Source of the DNA: Lachnoanaerobaculum sanguinis | GTDB taxonomy: Bacteria; Bacillota; Clostridia; Lachnospirales; Lachnospiraceae | Direction: 5' to 3' | DNA length: 64,000 nt | Assembly: GCF_033242365.1 (NCBI RefSeq) | Contig: NZ_BTHK01000009.1 | Coordinates: 1 to 64,000 of the forward strand | Shown here: piece by piece, positions 17,112-25,764 of the stretch | Layout: each line of letters begins with the position of its first letter | Numbering within the stretch: the first letter of the stretch is position 1 | Position numbers and translations under genes: made by a program | The notes under the pieces: model-generated | What the model saw: the letters and a program-made list of their open reading frames with translations, nothing else | Databases searched by the model: none | What the model was told of the DNA's origin: nothing

Positions 17112-17882
17112 GTGAAGAACAAGATACGAATAGTGCTATGCTGTATATTTTTATCAATAGCGGTATATGCAGGATATAATATTATTAAGATACAAAGTGA
17201 ATATAAAAAAGGTGTGGATACCTATAAGGAAATAGATAAGTATACCATAGAGCAGACAGCGACCCGGTCAAGTGACAATACGGAAGAGACTGTAGAGAAA
17301 ACCGAAGAAGAAAAGCCTTATCCGCAGGTTGATTTTGCAGGATTAAAGTCTATAAACAGTGATGTTATAGGTTGGATTTATGTACCTGATACAGAAATAA
17401 ATTATCCTATAGTACATACAACAGATAATGAATATTATCTGGATCATATGGTGGACAGAACCGAGAATCCGGCAGGTGCTATATTCTTAGATACCAGAAA
17501 CCCAAGTGATTTGAGTGATCTGCACAGCATAATATACGGACATCATATGAAAAACGGAAGTATGTTTGCGGCACTAAAGGGCTATAAAAAGCAGGATTTC
17601 TTTGATGAACATAAGAACGGATATTTGATAACCGAAGATGCGGTATATAGAATTGATTTCTTTGCCGGACATGTGGCAAATGTGGAAGAGAACGCATGGC
17701 AGCTTGATTTTAGCGACGGTACGGAATTTGATAACTGGATAAAGTCATTAAAGGAAGTATCTGCATTTAAATCGGATGTGAATCCGGAATATGGTGACAA
17801 GGTATTTACCCTGTCAACCTGTAGTTATGAGTTTGATGATGCAAGATTTGTACTAAGCGGTAAGCTTACAAAAATTGAATAG
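17112..17882 (+). CDS. srtB: Class B sortase
   Basis: This membrane-bound transpeptidase attaches surface proteins to the wall. The 256-aa protein has an N-terminal signal-anchor (residues 5-23), a charged linker, and the sortase barrel with His144 in IYGHHMKNGSMF, catalytic Cys237 in LSTCSYEF and Arg245 in DDARFVL; a long helix insert before the Cys is typical of class B. The start is GTG 17112 after AGGAGAAG. The surface protein at the left window edge has a sorting-like C terminus and could be a substrate. It follows the Tad operon but has its own promoter and terminator. Confidence 0.93.
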   Translation: MKNKIRIVLCCIFLSIAVYAGYNIIKIQSEYKKGVDTYKEIDKYTIEQTATRSSDNTEETVEKTEEEKPYPQVDFAGLKSINSDVIGWIYVPDTEINYPIVHTTDNEYYLDHMVDRTENPAGAIFLDTRNPSDLSDLHSIIYGHHMKNGSMFAALKGYKKQDFFDEHKNGYLITEDAVYRIDFFAGHVANVEENAWQLDFSDGTEFDNWIKSLKEVSAFKSDVNPEYGDKVFTLSTCSYEFDDARFVLSGKLTKIE

Positions 17883-17897
17883 CTTAAAAATCAATAT

Positions 17898-17936
17898 AAA
17901 GGGTTAAGAGCATAAACTGTTCTTGACCCTTTTTTT
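17898..17936 (+). terminator. Terminator after srtB
   Basis: AAAGGGTTAAGA (17898-17909) pairs with TCTTGACCCTTT (17921-17932), followed by a T run. Confidence 0.9.
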
Positions 17937-18008
17937 AAAAGGTGGTAGTATAAATTAAAATCCTACTAATAGAGTAGGGATAAAGGGATAAAATGAAAAG
18001 AGGACTTT

Positions 18009-19259
18009 ATGGATATATTAAATGAAGTAAAAGAGATACATGAAACTTTGGTGGAGCTTAGAAGAGATTTCCATTTACATCCGGAACTCAGTATGAAGGA
18101 GTATCGAACAGCTAAAAGAATAGAAGAAGAGCTTGATAAGCTGGGTATAGATCATTACAGAAGTGCCGAAACAGGAGTTATAGGAATTATTAAAGGAACA
18201 GGAAAGTCGGAGCCTGCAAAGAATACGGGAGTAGATGAATCTGAGAGCAATATAGGACATCAGGGCAGTACCAGAGAAGGTAAGGACAGAGTTGTGGCAC
18301 TCAGAGCCGATATAGATGCTCTTCCAATACTTGAAAGAGATGACAGAGTTTATTGCTCAAAAACAGAAGGTGTTATGCATGCCTGCGGACATGATGTTCA
18401 TAATGCGTCTTTACTGGGTGCGGCTATAATACTTGCCAATAACAGAGAAAAGTTTGCAGGAACAGTAAAACTTATCTTCCAGCCGGGTGAAGAAATAGGT
18501 GCAGGTGCACAAGCTATGATTGCAAACGGTGAAGTAAAAGGAGTTGAAAGAATTTTCGGACTCCATGTAGCTCCTGATTTAAGATGTGGAGAGGTCGGAG
18601 TGACTACAGGCATAAACAATGCGTCTGTGGATCATTTCAGGATAGAGATAGAGGGAAAGGCTACTCATGTATCAACTCCTCAGATGGGTATAGATGCACT
18701 TTATATAGCAGCACAGACTGTTGTGGCATTACAGGCATTGGTTACAAGGACCACATCACCGATAGACCCTGTGGTTATAGGTGTGGGAATATTAAACTCC
18801 GGAACATCTTACAATATAGTGTCAGGCAGCGGAGTTATAGAGGGTACAACAAGAACCACCTCTGCAAAAACCAGACAGGAAGTAAGAGACAAGGTGCAAG
18901 AGACTGCTGAAAATATTGCAAAGATTTACGGTGGAAGCGCAAAGGTTATCTGGACAGATTATACATCCGCACTTATAAATGATGAGAGGGTTTCAGAAGA
19001 AGTCAGAGGCATTGTAAAGGATATTTTTGGAGAAAAGGCGGCAAAGGTAAGACCGATATCTTTAGGCGGTGATAATTTTGCGGAATTTATTATGGAAATT
19101 CCGGGGGCATATGCTTATCTCGGAACTTCAAATGAGAGCATTCCAAACAGTTTGATTCAGCTTCATAATGAAGGTTTTGATGTAGATGAGAACGCTTTGG
19201 ACATAGGAGCAACACTTTATGCGGAGTATGCGCTAAGGTGGTTGAATGATAAATTTTAA
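18009..19259 (+). CDS. M20 family amidohydrolase (N-acyl-amino-acid or hippurate hydrolase type)
   Basis: A metal-dependent amidohydrolase that removes acyl groups from amino acids. The 416-aa protein shows the M20D landmarks: RRDFHLHPELS near the N terminus, VMHACGHDVHNASLLGAA with metal ligands, FQPGEEIGAGAQ with the catalytic Glu region, and a central dimerisation domain. A hydrophilic insert of about 25 residues (from GKSEPAKNTG, around 65-90) is absent from most relatives. The upstream CCTACT/AGTAGG hairpin (17962-17979) may be a leader structure. Exact substrate cannot be told from sequence. Confidence 0.9.
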   Translation: MDILNEVKEIHETLVELRRDFHLHPELSMKEYRTAKRIEEELDKLGIDHYRSAETGVIGIIKGTGKSEPAKNTGVDESESNIGHQGSTREGKDRVVALRADIDALPILERDDRVYCSKTEGVMHACGHDVHNASLLGAAIILANNREKFAGTVKLIFQPGEEIGAGAQAMIANGEVKGVERIFGLHVAPDLRCGEVGVTTGINNASVDHFRIEIEGKATHVSTPQMGIDALYIAAQTVVALQALVTRTTSPIDPVVIGVGILNSGTSYNIVSGSGVIEGTTRTTSAKTRQEVRDKVQETAENIAKIYGGSAKVIWTDYTSALINDERVSEEVRGIVKDIFGEKAAKVRPISLGGDNFAEFIMEIPGAYAYLGTSNESIPNSLIQLHNEGFDVDENALDIGATLYAEYALRWLNDKF

Positions 19260-19361
19260 ACGAAGATGTGCTTATTTAGGGCGTTTTTAAACTTTTTTTA
19301 ACAGCGATATTATATTATTATTAAAGATTACTTACAAATAGATAACTTCTTTAATAAATCG

Positions 19362-19390
19362 TTGACATTTAGTCGCTCAATTAATATAAT
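19362..19390 (+). promoter_or_regulatory. Consensus sigma-A promoter for the SleB-like hydrolase
   Basis: TTGACA (19362-19367), 17-bp spacer, TATAAT (19385-19390): a perfect consensus, about 35 nt ahead of the start codon. Confidence 0.85.
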
Positions 19391-19429
19391 TCAAAAAATT
19401 AACAATTGTGTTAAAAAAGGAGAGACTTT

Positions 19430-20185
19430 ATGCCAAGAATAACATCGCTTTTAAAGTCCATTTGTGGGAAGATTATGTCAATACCTATGAGGCTCACAAA
19501 GAAAATGTACAGACAGATGGCTCTGCTCACAATAGGTGGTGCAGTGATCAGTGTAGTTGCATTTTCAAGCAATGGATTTGCCGGAAGCGGAAAAAATGCT
19601 GTCAGTGCTAATGTCATAAATTCCGGAGAAAGTGAAAACTTTGAGGATGATATGGAAGACGAGGCAGACGATATTTTGGATAACGCCGGATTAGATAATA
19701 CAACTGTTGATGAAGATATTGCAAATTTGCCCCGAATAGAGCAAAAGGAGACCGGAAATGAAAAGATGGAAAGACTTCTTGAGGAACGTAGGGTAGCACT
19801 TGGATTATCTTCACTTACAGTAGAGGATTATAATAATCTGCTAAGGATTGTTGAAGCTGAGGTAGGTGACAATGATGTCTATGGTAGAACGATAGTAGCC
19901 AATGTGGTTTTAAACAGGGTTCGTTCAAGCCATTTTGAAAACACTATAACAGAAGTTATATTCAGCAAGGGACAGTTTTCACCTATAAGGGATAAGAGAT
20001 TTTTTAAAGTTAAGGTGAGCGAAGCCACTATCAAAGGTGTAAATAATGCACTGATGGGAGAGGATTATTCAAGAGGTGCACTTTACTTTATGGACAGAGC
20101 TTATTCTTCAAGCCATGCGGTAGGATGGTTTGATTCATCTTTAACTTATTTGTTTTCTTATGGAGGTCACGAATATTTTAAATAA
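19430..20185 (+). CDS. Exported cell-wall hydrolase, SleB/CwlJ (Hydrolase_2) domain
   Basis: The 251-aa protein has an N-terminal signal or anchor helix (residues 31-48, ending at FAGSG), an acidic linker (~65-100) and a C-terminal SleB/CwlJ domain from about 130. That domain has the catalytic-type Glu in RIVEAEVGDNDVYGRTIVAN, followed by VLNRVRSS and FSKGQFSPI, all family signatures. Such enzymes act as lytic transglycosylases on peptidoglycan or spore cortex. Given no spore genes nearby, vegetative wall remodelling is as likely as germination. AAGGAGAG precedes ATG 19430. Confidence 0.88.
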   Translation: MPRITSLLKSICGKIMSIPMRLTKKMYRQMALLTIGGAVISVVAFSSNGFAGSGKNAVSANVINSGESENFEDDMEDEADDILDNAGLDNTTVDEDIANLPRIEQKETGNEKMERLLEERRVALGLSSLTVEDYNNLLRIVEAEVGDNDVYGRTIVANVVLNRVRSSHFENTITEVIFSKGQFSPIRDKRFFKVKVSEATIKGVNNALMGEDYSRGALYFMDRAYSSSHAVGWFDSSLTYLFSYGGHEYFK

Positions 20186-20220
20186 ATTATAGTTGAGCAG
20201 GTATATTTATGGGATTTAAG

Positions 20221-20268
20221 TTTTACAGTTCCCGATGGTAATAAAAGAGTTACCCGGGGATTGTAAAA
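20221..20268. other. Long imperfect inverted repeat
   Basis: TTTTACA pairs with TGTAAAA, TTCCCG with CGGGGA and GGTAA with TTACC around an 8-nt loop, giving a stem of about 20 bp. No T run follows on the plus strand, so it is not a standard terminator for the upstream hydrolase, although it lies 35 bp after that stop codon. Confidence 0.6.
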
Positions 20269-20339
20269 TTAAGCCTATATACTGCTGTTTGAGCTTTAGC
20301 TTTGAAACGATTTTTTATTTGAAAAAATCAAAAAAATGC

Positions 20340-20368
20340 TTGACATTGCAATGCCGCTCATATATAAT
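20340..20368 (+). promoter_or_regulatory. Promoter of the tRNA cluster
   Basis: TTGACA (20340-20345), 17-bp spacer, TATAAT (20363-20368), both perfect; expected start near 20376, about 30 nt before the first tRNA. Confidence 0.9.
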
Positions 20369-20404
20369 GCTGTATGTGTCTGAGAGAGACATGTAAATAA
20401 TCAT

Positions 20405-20479
20405 CGGGGTGTGGCTCAGTTTGGCTAGAGTACCTGGTTTGGGACCAGGGGGTCGCAGGTTCGAATCCTGTCACCCCGA
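20405..20479 (+). tRNA. tRNA-Pro (TGG)
   Basis: Acceptor stem CGGGGTG/CACCCCG, anticodon stem CCTGG/CCAGG with loop TTTGGGA (anticodon TGG), T-arm GGTTCGAATCC. CCA is not encoded. Confidence 0.97.
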
Positions 20480-20504
20480 TTTGTTTTCTAAAAACATAAT
20501 ATAT

Positions 20505-20578
20505 GAGTCTGTAGCTCAGCTGGATAGAGCATCGGCCTTCTAAGCCGAGGGTCAGGGGTTCGAATCCCTTCAGGCTCA
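20505..20578 (+). tRNA. tRNA-Arg (TCT)
   Basis: Acceptor GAGTCTG/CAGGCTC, anticodon stem TCGGC/GCCGA with loop CTTCTAA (anticodon TCT), which reads AGA, the dominant Arg codon here. CCA is not encoded. Confidence 0.97.
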
Positions 20579-20585
20579 CTGATAT

Positions 20586-20656
20586 GCAGGTGTGGTTCAA
20601 TGGTAGAACATCAGCCTTCCAAGCTGAATACGTGGGTTCGATTCCCATCACCTGCT
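20586..20656 (+). tRNA. tRNA-Gly (TCC)
   Basis: Acceptor GCAGGTG/CACCTGC, anticodon stem CAGC/GCTG with loop CTTCCAA (anticodon TCC). CCA is not encoded. Confidence 0.97.
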
Positions 20657-20682
20657 TTTTATCATAATATATGATATATTAT

Positions 20683-20757
<75 letters not shown>

Positions 20758-20763
20758 CTTTAA

Positions 20764-20835
20764 TGGGTCATCGCCAAGCGGTAAGGCACAGGACTTTGAC
20801 TCCTGCATTCGCTGGTTCAAATCCAGCTGGCCCAG
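20764..20835 (+). tRNA. tRNA-Gln (TTG)
   Basis: Acceptor TGGGTCA/TGGCCCA with one wobble pair, anticodon stem CAGGA/TCCTG with loop CTTTGAC (anticodon TTG). CCA is not encoded. Confidence 0.96.
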
Positions 20836-20853
20836 TTATATGGAATTGTTACG

Positions 20854-20877
20854 TAACACCTAAAGGGTGTTATTTTT
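20854..20877 (+). terminator. Terminator of the tRNA operon
   Basis: TAACACC (20854-20860) pairs with GGTGTTA (20866-20872), followed by TTTTT. Confidence 0.85.
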
Positions 20878-20908
20878 AGAATAAGCGGTTATGCTTTGGG
20901 AGGTGCTT

Positions 20909-21037
20909 ATGGACATTATGCCGATTTTTGCAGGTATTGTAGGACTTGTTATAGTAGTGGCGGTTGCGGTATCGGCCGGTACGATGGGGGCTGTATTCGG
21001 TGTCATAGCGGAAGAAGATGAAGACGATGAGTTTTAA
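20909..21037 (+). CDS. Small single-helix membrane protein, 42 aa
   Basis: A 42-codon frame with a good ribosome site (GGGAGGTG, 20898-20905) and its own terminator downstream. The product begins MDIMPIFAGI, has one glycine- and valine-rich membrane helix (residues ~6-36) and ends in the acidic tail EEDEDDEF. No family recognised. It sits between the tRNA cluster and leuB; whether it is transcribed by read-through of the tRNA terminator or from its own promoter is unclear. Confidence 0.7.
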   Translation: MDIMPIFAGIVGLVIVVAVAVSAGTMGAVFGVIAEEDEDDEF

Positions 21038-21045
21038 AAAGTGGG

Positions 21046-21072
21046 GCAGAGATAAAAATCTCTGCTCTTTTT
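21046..21072 (+). terminator. Terminator of the small membrane protein gene
   Basis: GCAGAGAT (21046-21053) pairs with ATCTCTGC (21058-21065), followed by TCTTTTT. Confidence 0.9.
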
Positions 21073-21147
21073 GATTTCCCTTAACTAAATGTTATGGCAA
21101 GTATAGAAAATATATATGCATAAAATAAAGAATAGTTAACAGTAAAG

Positions 21148-21176
21148 TTGAAAAAAGTTTTATTTTAAAGTATTAT
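21148..21176 (+). promoter_or_regulatory. Promoter of the leuB-ilvD-ilvB operon
   Basis: TTGAAA (21148-21153), 17-bp spacer, TATTAT (21171-21176), 36 bp before the leuB start. The short leader leaves no room for a T-box or peptide attenuator. Confidence 0.6.
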
Positions 21177-21212
21177 GATAAGAAAATCTTTTAAAATAAG
21201 GAAAGATGGAAT

Positions 21213-22298
21213 ATGAAAGCAAATATAACATTGATAAACGGTGACGGTATCGGACCTGAGATAGTAAGAGAAGCAAAAAAGGTTTTGGAGGCTGTCTCAC
21301 AAAAATATAGTCATGAATTTATATATACGGATATAGATATGGGAGGATGCTCTATAGATAAATATGGAGTGCCTTTGACAGATGAAGCAATAGAGATTGC
21401 AAAGAGCAGCGATGCGGTACTTTTGGGAGCGGTCGGCGGCAATGTAGGAAATTCGAAATGGTATGACGTTGCGCCTAATCTAAGACCTGAGGCCGGACTT
21501 TTAAAGATAAGAAAAGAGCTTGGACTTTTTGCAAACTTAAGACCTGCACTTTTATATAAGGAACTTGCCGATGCCTGTCCTTTAAAGACAGAGATAAGCA
21601 AAGCAGGTTTTGATATGGTAATAGTCAGAGAGCTTACAGGAGGATTATATTTCGGAGAGAGATATACCAAAGAAACGGATGGTGTAAGAACTGCGGTGGA
21701 TACTCTTGTTTACAATGAAAATGAGATAAGAAGAGTGGCTAAGGTTGCCTTTGATATCGCTTCAAAAAGAAGAAAGAAAGTGATAAGCGTAGACAAGGCA
21801 AATGTACTTGACAGCTCAAGGCTTTGGAGAAATGTGGTCGAAGAGGTGGCAAAGGATTATAAGGACATTACTTTAGAACATATGCTTGTAGATAATGCGG
21901 CCATGCAGCTTGTAATGAATCCGGGACAGTTTGATGTGGTGCTTACAGAAAATATGTTTGGTGATATTTTATCGGATGAAGCCAGTATGATCACAGGCTC
22001 AATAGGAATGCTGCCAAGCGCAAGCTTAAATGAGAGTAAGCTTGGACTTTATGAACCGAGTCACGGTTCAGCACCTGATATTGCAGGAAAGAATATTGCA
22101 AATCCTATAGCAACTATACTTTCGGCGGCAATGCTTTTAAAGTATTCACTTGGTCTTGATAAAGAAGCGGGTGATATTGAAAATGCGGTGGAGAAGGTAT
22201 TAAAGGACGGATTCAGAACTGTAGATATTTATACTGAAGGAATGAATAAGCTTAGCACCTCTCAGATGGGTGACAAGATAGTTGAATATATAAAATGA
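21213..22298 (+). CDS. leuB: 3-isopropylmalate dehydrogenase
   Basis: NAD-dependent oxidative decarboxylation of 3-isopropylmalate in leucine synthesis. The 361-aa protein is full length, with INGDGIGPEIV at the N terminus, the substrate-binding segment LRPEAGLLKIRKELGLFANLRP, RELTGGLYFGE, and the metal-binding aspartates in TENMFGDILSDEASM. GSAPDIAGK lies near the cofactor site. It opens a branched-chain operon; leuA, leuC and leuD are not in the window. The downstream ilvD start is 35 bp after its stop. Confidence 0.97.
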   Translation: MKANITLINGDGIGPEIVREAKKVLEAVSQKYSHEFIYTDIDMGGCSIDKYGVPLTDEAIEIAKSSDAVLLGAVGGNVGNSKWYDVAPNLRPEAGLLKIRKELGLFANLRPALLYKELADACPLKTEISKAGFDMVIVRELTGGLYFGERYTKETDGVRTAVDTLVYNENEIRRVAKVAFDIASKRRKKVISVDKANVLDSSRLWRNVVEEVAKDYKDITLEHMLVDNAAMQLVMNPGQFDVVLTENMFGDILSDEASMITGSIGMLPSASLNESKLGLYEPSHGSAPDIAGKNIANPIATILSAAMLLKYSLGLDKEAGDIENAVEKVLKDGFRTVDIYTEGMNKLSTSQMGDKIVEYIK

Positions 22299-22333
22299 TT
22301 TCACAAAAGCAGATTGTGATAGAAAGAGGAAAT

Positions 22334-24010
22334 ATGGAAAATTTACGCTCAAATAATATGAAGTCGGGTATGCAGCAGGCACCGAGCAGATCGCTTTTAA
22401 ATGCTGTAGGTATGACACCTGAGGAAATGAGAAAACCTATAATAGGTATTGTAAGTTCATTTAATGAGATAGTACCGGGACATATAAACCTAGATAAAAT
22501 ATCGGATGCCGTAAAGCTCGGCGTAGCGGAAGCCGGAGGAACACCTGTTGTATTCCCTGCGATTGCAGTATGCGACGGTATAGCAATGGGACATATAGGA
22601 ATGAAGTACTCCCTTTGTTCAAGAGATTTGATAGCCGACTCTACAGAGACGGTAGCAATGGCACATCAGTTTGATGCGCTTGTAATGATCCCGAACTGTG
22701 ACAAGACAGTACCGGGAATGCTGATGGCAGCGGCCAGACTAAATATACCGACAGTATTTGTATCGGGCGGCCCAATGCTTTCAGGACGAGTTAAGGGAAA
22801 GAATACATCACTTTCAAGTATGTTTGAAGCGGTTGGAGCATACGCGGCAGGTAAGATAAGTGAAGATGATGTAATGGAATTTGAGAATAAGACCTGTCCA
22901 ACCTGCGGTTCATGTTCAGGTATGTACACTGCCAATTCAATGAACTGCCTTACAGAAGTTCTTGGAATGGGACTTAGAGGAAACGGTACAATACCTGCGG
23001 TATATTCGGAGAGAATCCGTCTTGCAAAAAGAGCGGGATATGCCGTAATGGAAATGTTAAAGAGAGATATCCGCCCAAGAGATATTATGACAAAAGAAGC
23101 ATTTATAAATGCACTTACAATGGATATGGCACTCGGATGTTCCACAAACTCCATGCTTCACCTTCCTGCAATTGCTTATGAGGCGGGAGTTGAGCTGAAT
23201 GTGGACATTGCAAATGAAATAAGTGCAAAGACACCGAACCTTTGTCACCTTGCGCCTGCAGGACATACTTATATAGAAGAGTTAGATGAGGCCGGCGGTA
23301 TCTATGCGGTTATGAAGGAGATATCAAAGCTTGGACTTTTAAACCTTGACTGTATGACGGTTACAGGTAAGACAGTCGGTGAGAATATAAAGAATGCAGT
23401 AAATCTGGATACAGATGTTATAAGACCTGCCGAGAACCCATATTCAAAGGTTGGAGGAATTGCAGTACTTAAAGGTAATATAGCACCTGATTCATGTGTG
23501 GTAAAAAGAAGTGCCGTACTTCCTGAAATGCTTAAGCACTCAGGACCTGCAAGAGTATTTGATTGTGAGGAAGATGCAATTGCGGCAATCAAAGGCGGAA
23601 AGATAGTACCGGGAGATGTTGTGGTTATCAGATACGAGGGACCAAAGGGAGGTCCGGGTATGAGAGAAATGTTAAATCCTACATCTGCAATCGCCGGAAT
23701 GGGACTTGATACTACCGTAGCACTTATAACTGACGGTAGATTTTCAGGCGCGTCCAGAGGCGCATCAATCGGACATGCTTCACCTGAGGCGGCTGTAGGC
23801 GGACCGATAGGACTTTTACAAGACGGTGATATTATTGATATTGATATCAATGCAAATACAATAAATGCCAGAGTAAGTGAAGAAGAGTTTGCAAAGAGAA
23901 GAGAAAACTGGAAGCCAAGAATTAATGAGGTAACAGGTTACCTGGCAAGATACAGAAAGCTTGTTTCAGGTGCTCCAAGGGGTGCGGTTTTAACAGTGGA
24001 CGAGTTATAG
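22334..24010 (+). CDS. ilvD: Dihydroxy-acid dehydratase
   Basis: Iron-sulfur enzyme that dehydrates the dihydroxy acids of isoleucine and valine synthesis. Start ATG 22334 (MENLRSNNMKSG) follows AGAGGAAAT and matches the family N terminus; the longer open frame back to 22295 overlaps leuB. The 558-aa length is standard. Cluster ligands are visible in AVCDGIAMGH, NCDKTVPGM and CPTCGSCSGMYTANSMNCL. The C-terminal GRFSGASRGASIGH motif is intact. Confidence 0.97.
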   Translation: MENLRSNNMKSGMQQAPSRSLLNAVGMTPEEMRKPIIGIVSSFNEIVPGHINLDKISDAVKLGVAEAGGTPVVFPAIAVCDGIAMGHIGMKYSLCSRDLIADSTETVAMAHQFDALVMIPNCDKTVPGMLMAAARLNIPTVFVSGGPMLSGRVKGKNTSLSSMFEAVGAYAAGKISEDDVMEFENKTCPTCGSCSGMYTANSMNCLTEVLGMGLRGNGTIPAVYSERIRLAKRAGYAVMEMLKRDIRPRDIMTKEAFINALTMDMALGCSTNSMLHLPAIAYEAGVELNVDIANEISAKTPNLCHLAPAGHTYIEELDEAGGIYAVMKEISKLGLLNLDCMTVTGKTVGENIKNAVNLDTDVIRPAENPYSKVGGIAVLKGNIAPDSCVVKRSAVLPEMLKHSGPARVFDCEEDAIAAIKGGKIVPGDVVVIRYEGPKGGPGMREMLNPTSAIAGMGLDTTVALITDGRFSGASRGASIGHASPEAAVGGPIGLLQDGDIIDIDINANTINARVSEEEFAKRRENWKPRINEVTGYLARYRKLVSGAPRGAVLTVDEL

Positions 24011-24018
24011 GAGGATAG

Positions 24019-25707
24019 ATGGCAAAATTAAGCGGATCACAAATAATAGTTGAATGTCTTTTAGAGCAGGGTGTTGATACCGTATTCGGATATCCGGGCG
24101 GCGCAATACTTAATCTATATGACGAATTATATAAAAATCAGGACAGAATAAGACATATACTTACCAGTCATGAGCAGGGAGCCTCACATGCCGCTGACGG
24201 ATATGCAAGAGCAAGCGGAAAAGTAGGTGTTTGTCTGGCAACAAGCGGACCGGGAGCTACAAATCTGGTAACCGGTATTGCAAGTGCATATATGGATTCA
24301 ATACCGGTAGTTGCCATCACCTGTAATGTAGGCAATAATCTTCTTGGAAAAGACTCTTTCCAGGAGGTGGATATATCAGGCATTGTAATGCCTGTGACCA
24401 AGTACAGCTTTATTGTAAGAGACGGAAACAAGCTTGCGGAGACTATAAGAAGAGCCTTTAAAATAGCTGTAAGCGGCAGACCGGGGCCTGTACTTATAGA
24501 TATTACAAAGGATGTTACCGGAGACAGCTTTGAATACGAATATCAAAAGCCTGAAAAGGTAATGCCGACTACAAGTGTAAGTGAAGAAGAGATATTAAAT
24601 GCCGTTTCACTTATAAGAGCTTCAAAGAAGCCATATGTTTTGGTAGGTGGCGGAGCAATCCTTTCAGGAGCAAGCGAAGAACTTAGAACCTTTGTTTCAA
24701 AGATAGATGCACCGGTAGCCGACACACTTATGGGTAAGGGAGCATTTGACGGCTCAGACCCGAAATATACCGGAATGGTGGGAATGCACGGAACAAAGAC
24801 AAGTAATCTCGGAATAACCGAGTGCGACCTGCTTATTGTAATCGGAGCGAGATTCTCAGATCGAGTAATCGGTAATGCTAAGAAATTTGCAAAAAATGCA
24901 AAAATCCTTCATATAGATGTGGATGCGGCTGAAATAAGTAAAAACATCAAGGCACATTACAGTCTTATCGGTGATGCAAGATTGATTTTAAGAAAGCTTA
25001 ACTCAAGACTTGATCCTATGCATCATGATGAATGGGTAGCACATATTGAAAGATTGAATGATATGTACCCTGTAAGAACAAATAAGACCGGACTTACAGG
25101 TGAGTACATAATAGAGACCATAGATGAAAAGACTGCAGATGATACAATAATCAGTACTGAAGTAGGACAGCATCAGATGTGGGCGGCACAGTTTTATAAG
25201 TTTAAGAATCCGAGAACATTCCTTACATCAGGCGGACTTGGAACTATGGGATACGGACTTGGTGCGGCTATCGGTGCAAAGATGGCAGAGCCTGATAAGA
25301 CTGTAATAAATATAGCCGGTGACGGATGCTTCAGAATGAATATGAATGAAATAGCTACAGCCACAAGATATGATATTCCTCTTATTCAGGTTATTATAAA
25401 TAACCATGTACTTGGAATGGTTAGACAGTGGCAGAATTTATTCTATGGAAAAAGATACTCACAAACAGTGTTAAGAGATAAGGTAGACTTTGTAAAATTG
25501 GCAGAGGCCATGGGAGCCAAGGCCAAAAGAGTTACTACAAAAGAGGAGTTTGATGCCGCTTTTGAAGAGGCATTAAAATCGAATACAACTTTTGTTATTG
25601 AGTGTGAAATTGATTCTGATGAAAAGGTATTTCCGATGGTATCGCCGGGAGCGGCTATATCAGATGCTTTTGATGAGAAGGATTTGAAATTAAATCCGGT
25701 TAAGTAA
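24019..25707 (+). CDS. ilvB: Acetolactate synthase large subunit
   Basis: Thiamine-diphosphate enzyme for the first common step of branched-chain amino acid synthesis. The 562-aa protein has the catalytic-Glu segment TSHEQGASHAADGYA, the FAD-binding middle domain and the ThDP motif GDGCFRMNMNEIATATR...NN. It ends with a conserved VSPGAAISD tail. GGAGGATAG precedes the start, 8 bp after ilvD. No regulatory subunit (ilvN) gene follows; serC comes next. A biosynthetic rather than catabolic (AlsS) form is indicated by the operon. Confidence 0.95.
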   Translation: MAKLSGSQIIVECLLEQGVDTVFGYPGGAILNLYDELYKNQDRIRHILTSHEQGASHAADGYARASGKVGVCLATSGPGATNLVTGIASAYMDSIPVVAITCNVGNNLLGKDSFQEVDISGIVMPVTKYSFIVRDGNKLAETIRRAFKIAVSGRPGPVLIDITKDVTGDSFEYEYQKPEKVMPTTSVSEEEILNAVSLIRASKKPYVLVGGGAILSGASEELRTFVSKIDAPVADTLMGKGAFDGSDPKYTGMVGMHGTKTSNLGITECDLLIVIGARFSDRVIGNAKKFAKNAKILHIDVDAAEISKNIKAHYSLIGDARLILRKLNSRLDPMHHDEWVAHIERLNDMYPVRTNKTGLTGEYIIETIDEKTADDTIISTEVGQHQMWAAQFYKFKNPRTFLTSGGLGTMGYGLGAAIGAKMAEPDKTVINIAGDGCFRMNMNEIATATRYDIPLIQVIINNHVLGMVRQWQNLFYGKRYSQTVLRDKVDFVKLAEAMGAKAKRVTTKEEFDAAFEEALKSNTTFVIECEIDSDEKVFPMVSPGAAISDAFDEKDLKLNPVK

Positions 25708-25764
25708 ACAAAACGGTATTTTGCGAAAAGCAGATTGAAAATATTGTATTATAAGGAGATTATC

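Noticed and set aside
20358..20651. 97-aa minus-strand frame with phrases such as GIEPTYSAWKADVLPLNHT
   Set aside because: It is the antisense of the Pro, Arg and Gly tRNA genes; this pseudo-protein is a known artefact of tRNA clusters.
21073..21212. Possible T-box or peptide attenuator before leuB
   Set aside because: No AGGGTGG-type T-box sequence, no leader peptide rich in Leu/Ile/Val codons, and the promoter leaves only a short leader.
23302..23850. 182-aa minus-strand frame opposite ilvD (and a 162-aa one at 22666-23154)
   Set aside because: Composition is the mirror of the ilvD codons, no ribosome site or known motif; ilvD is unambiguous on the plus strand.
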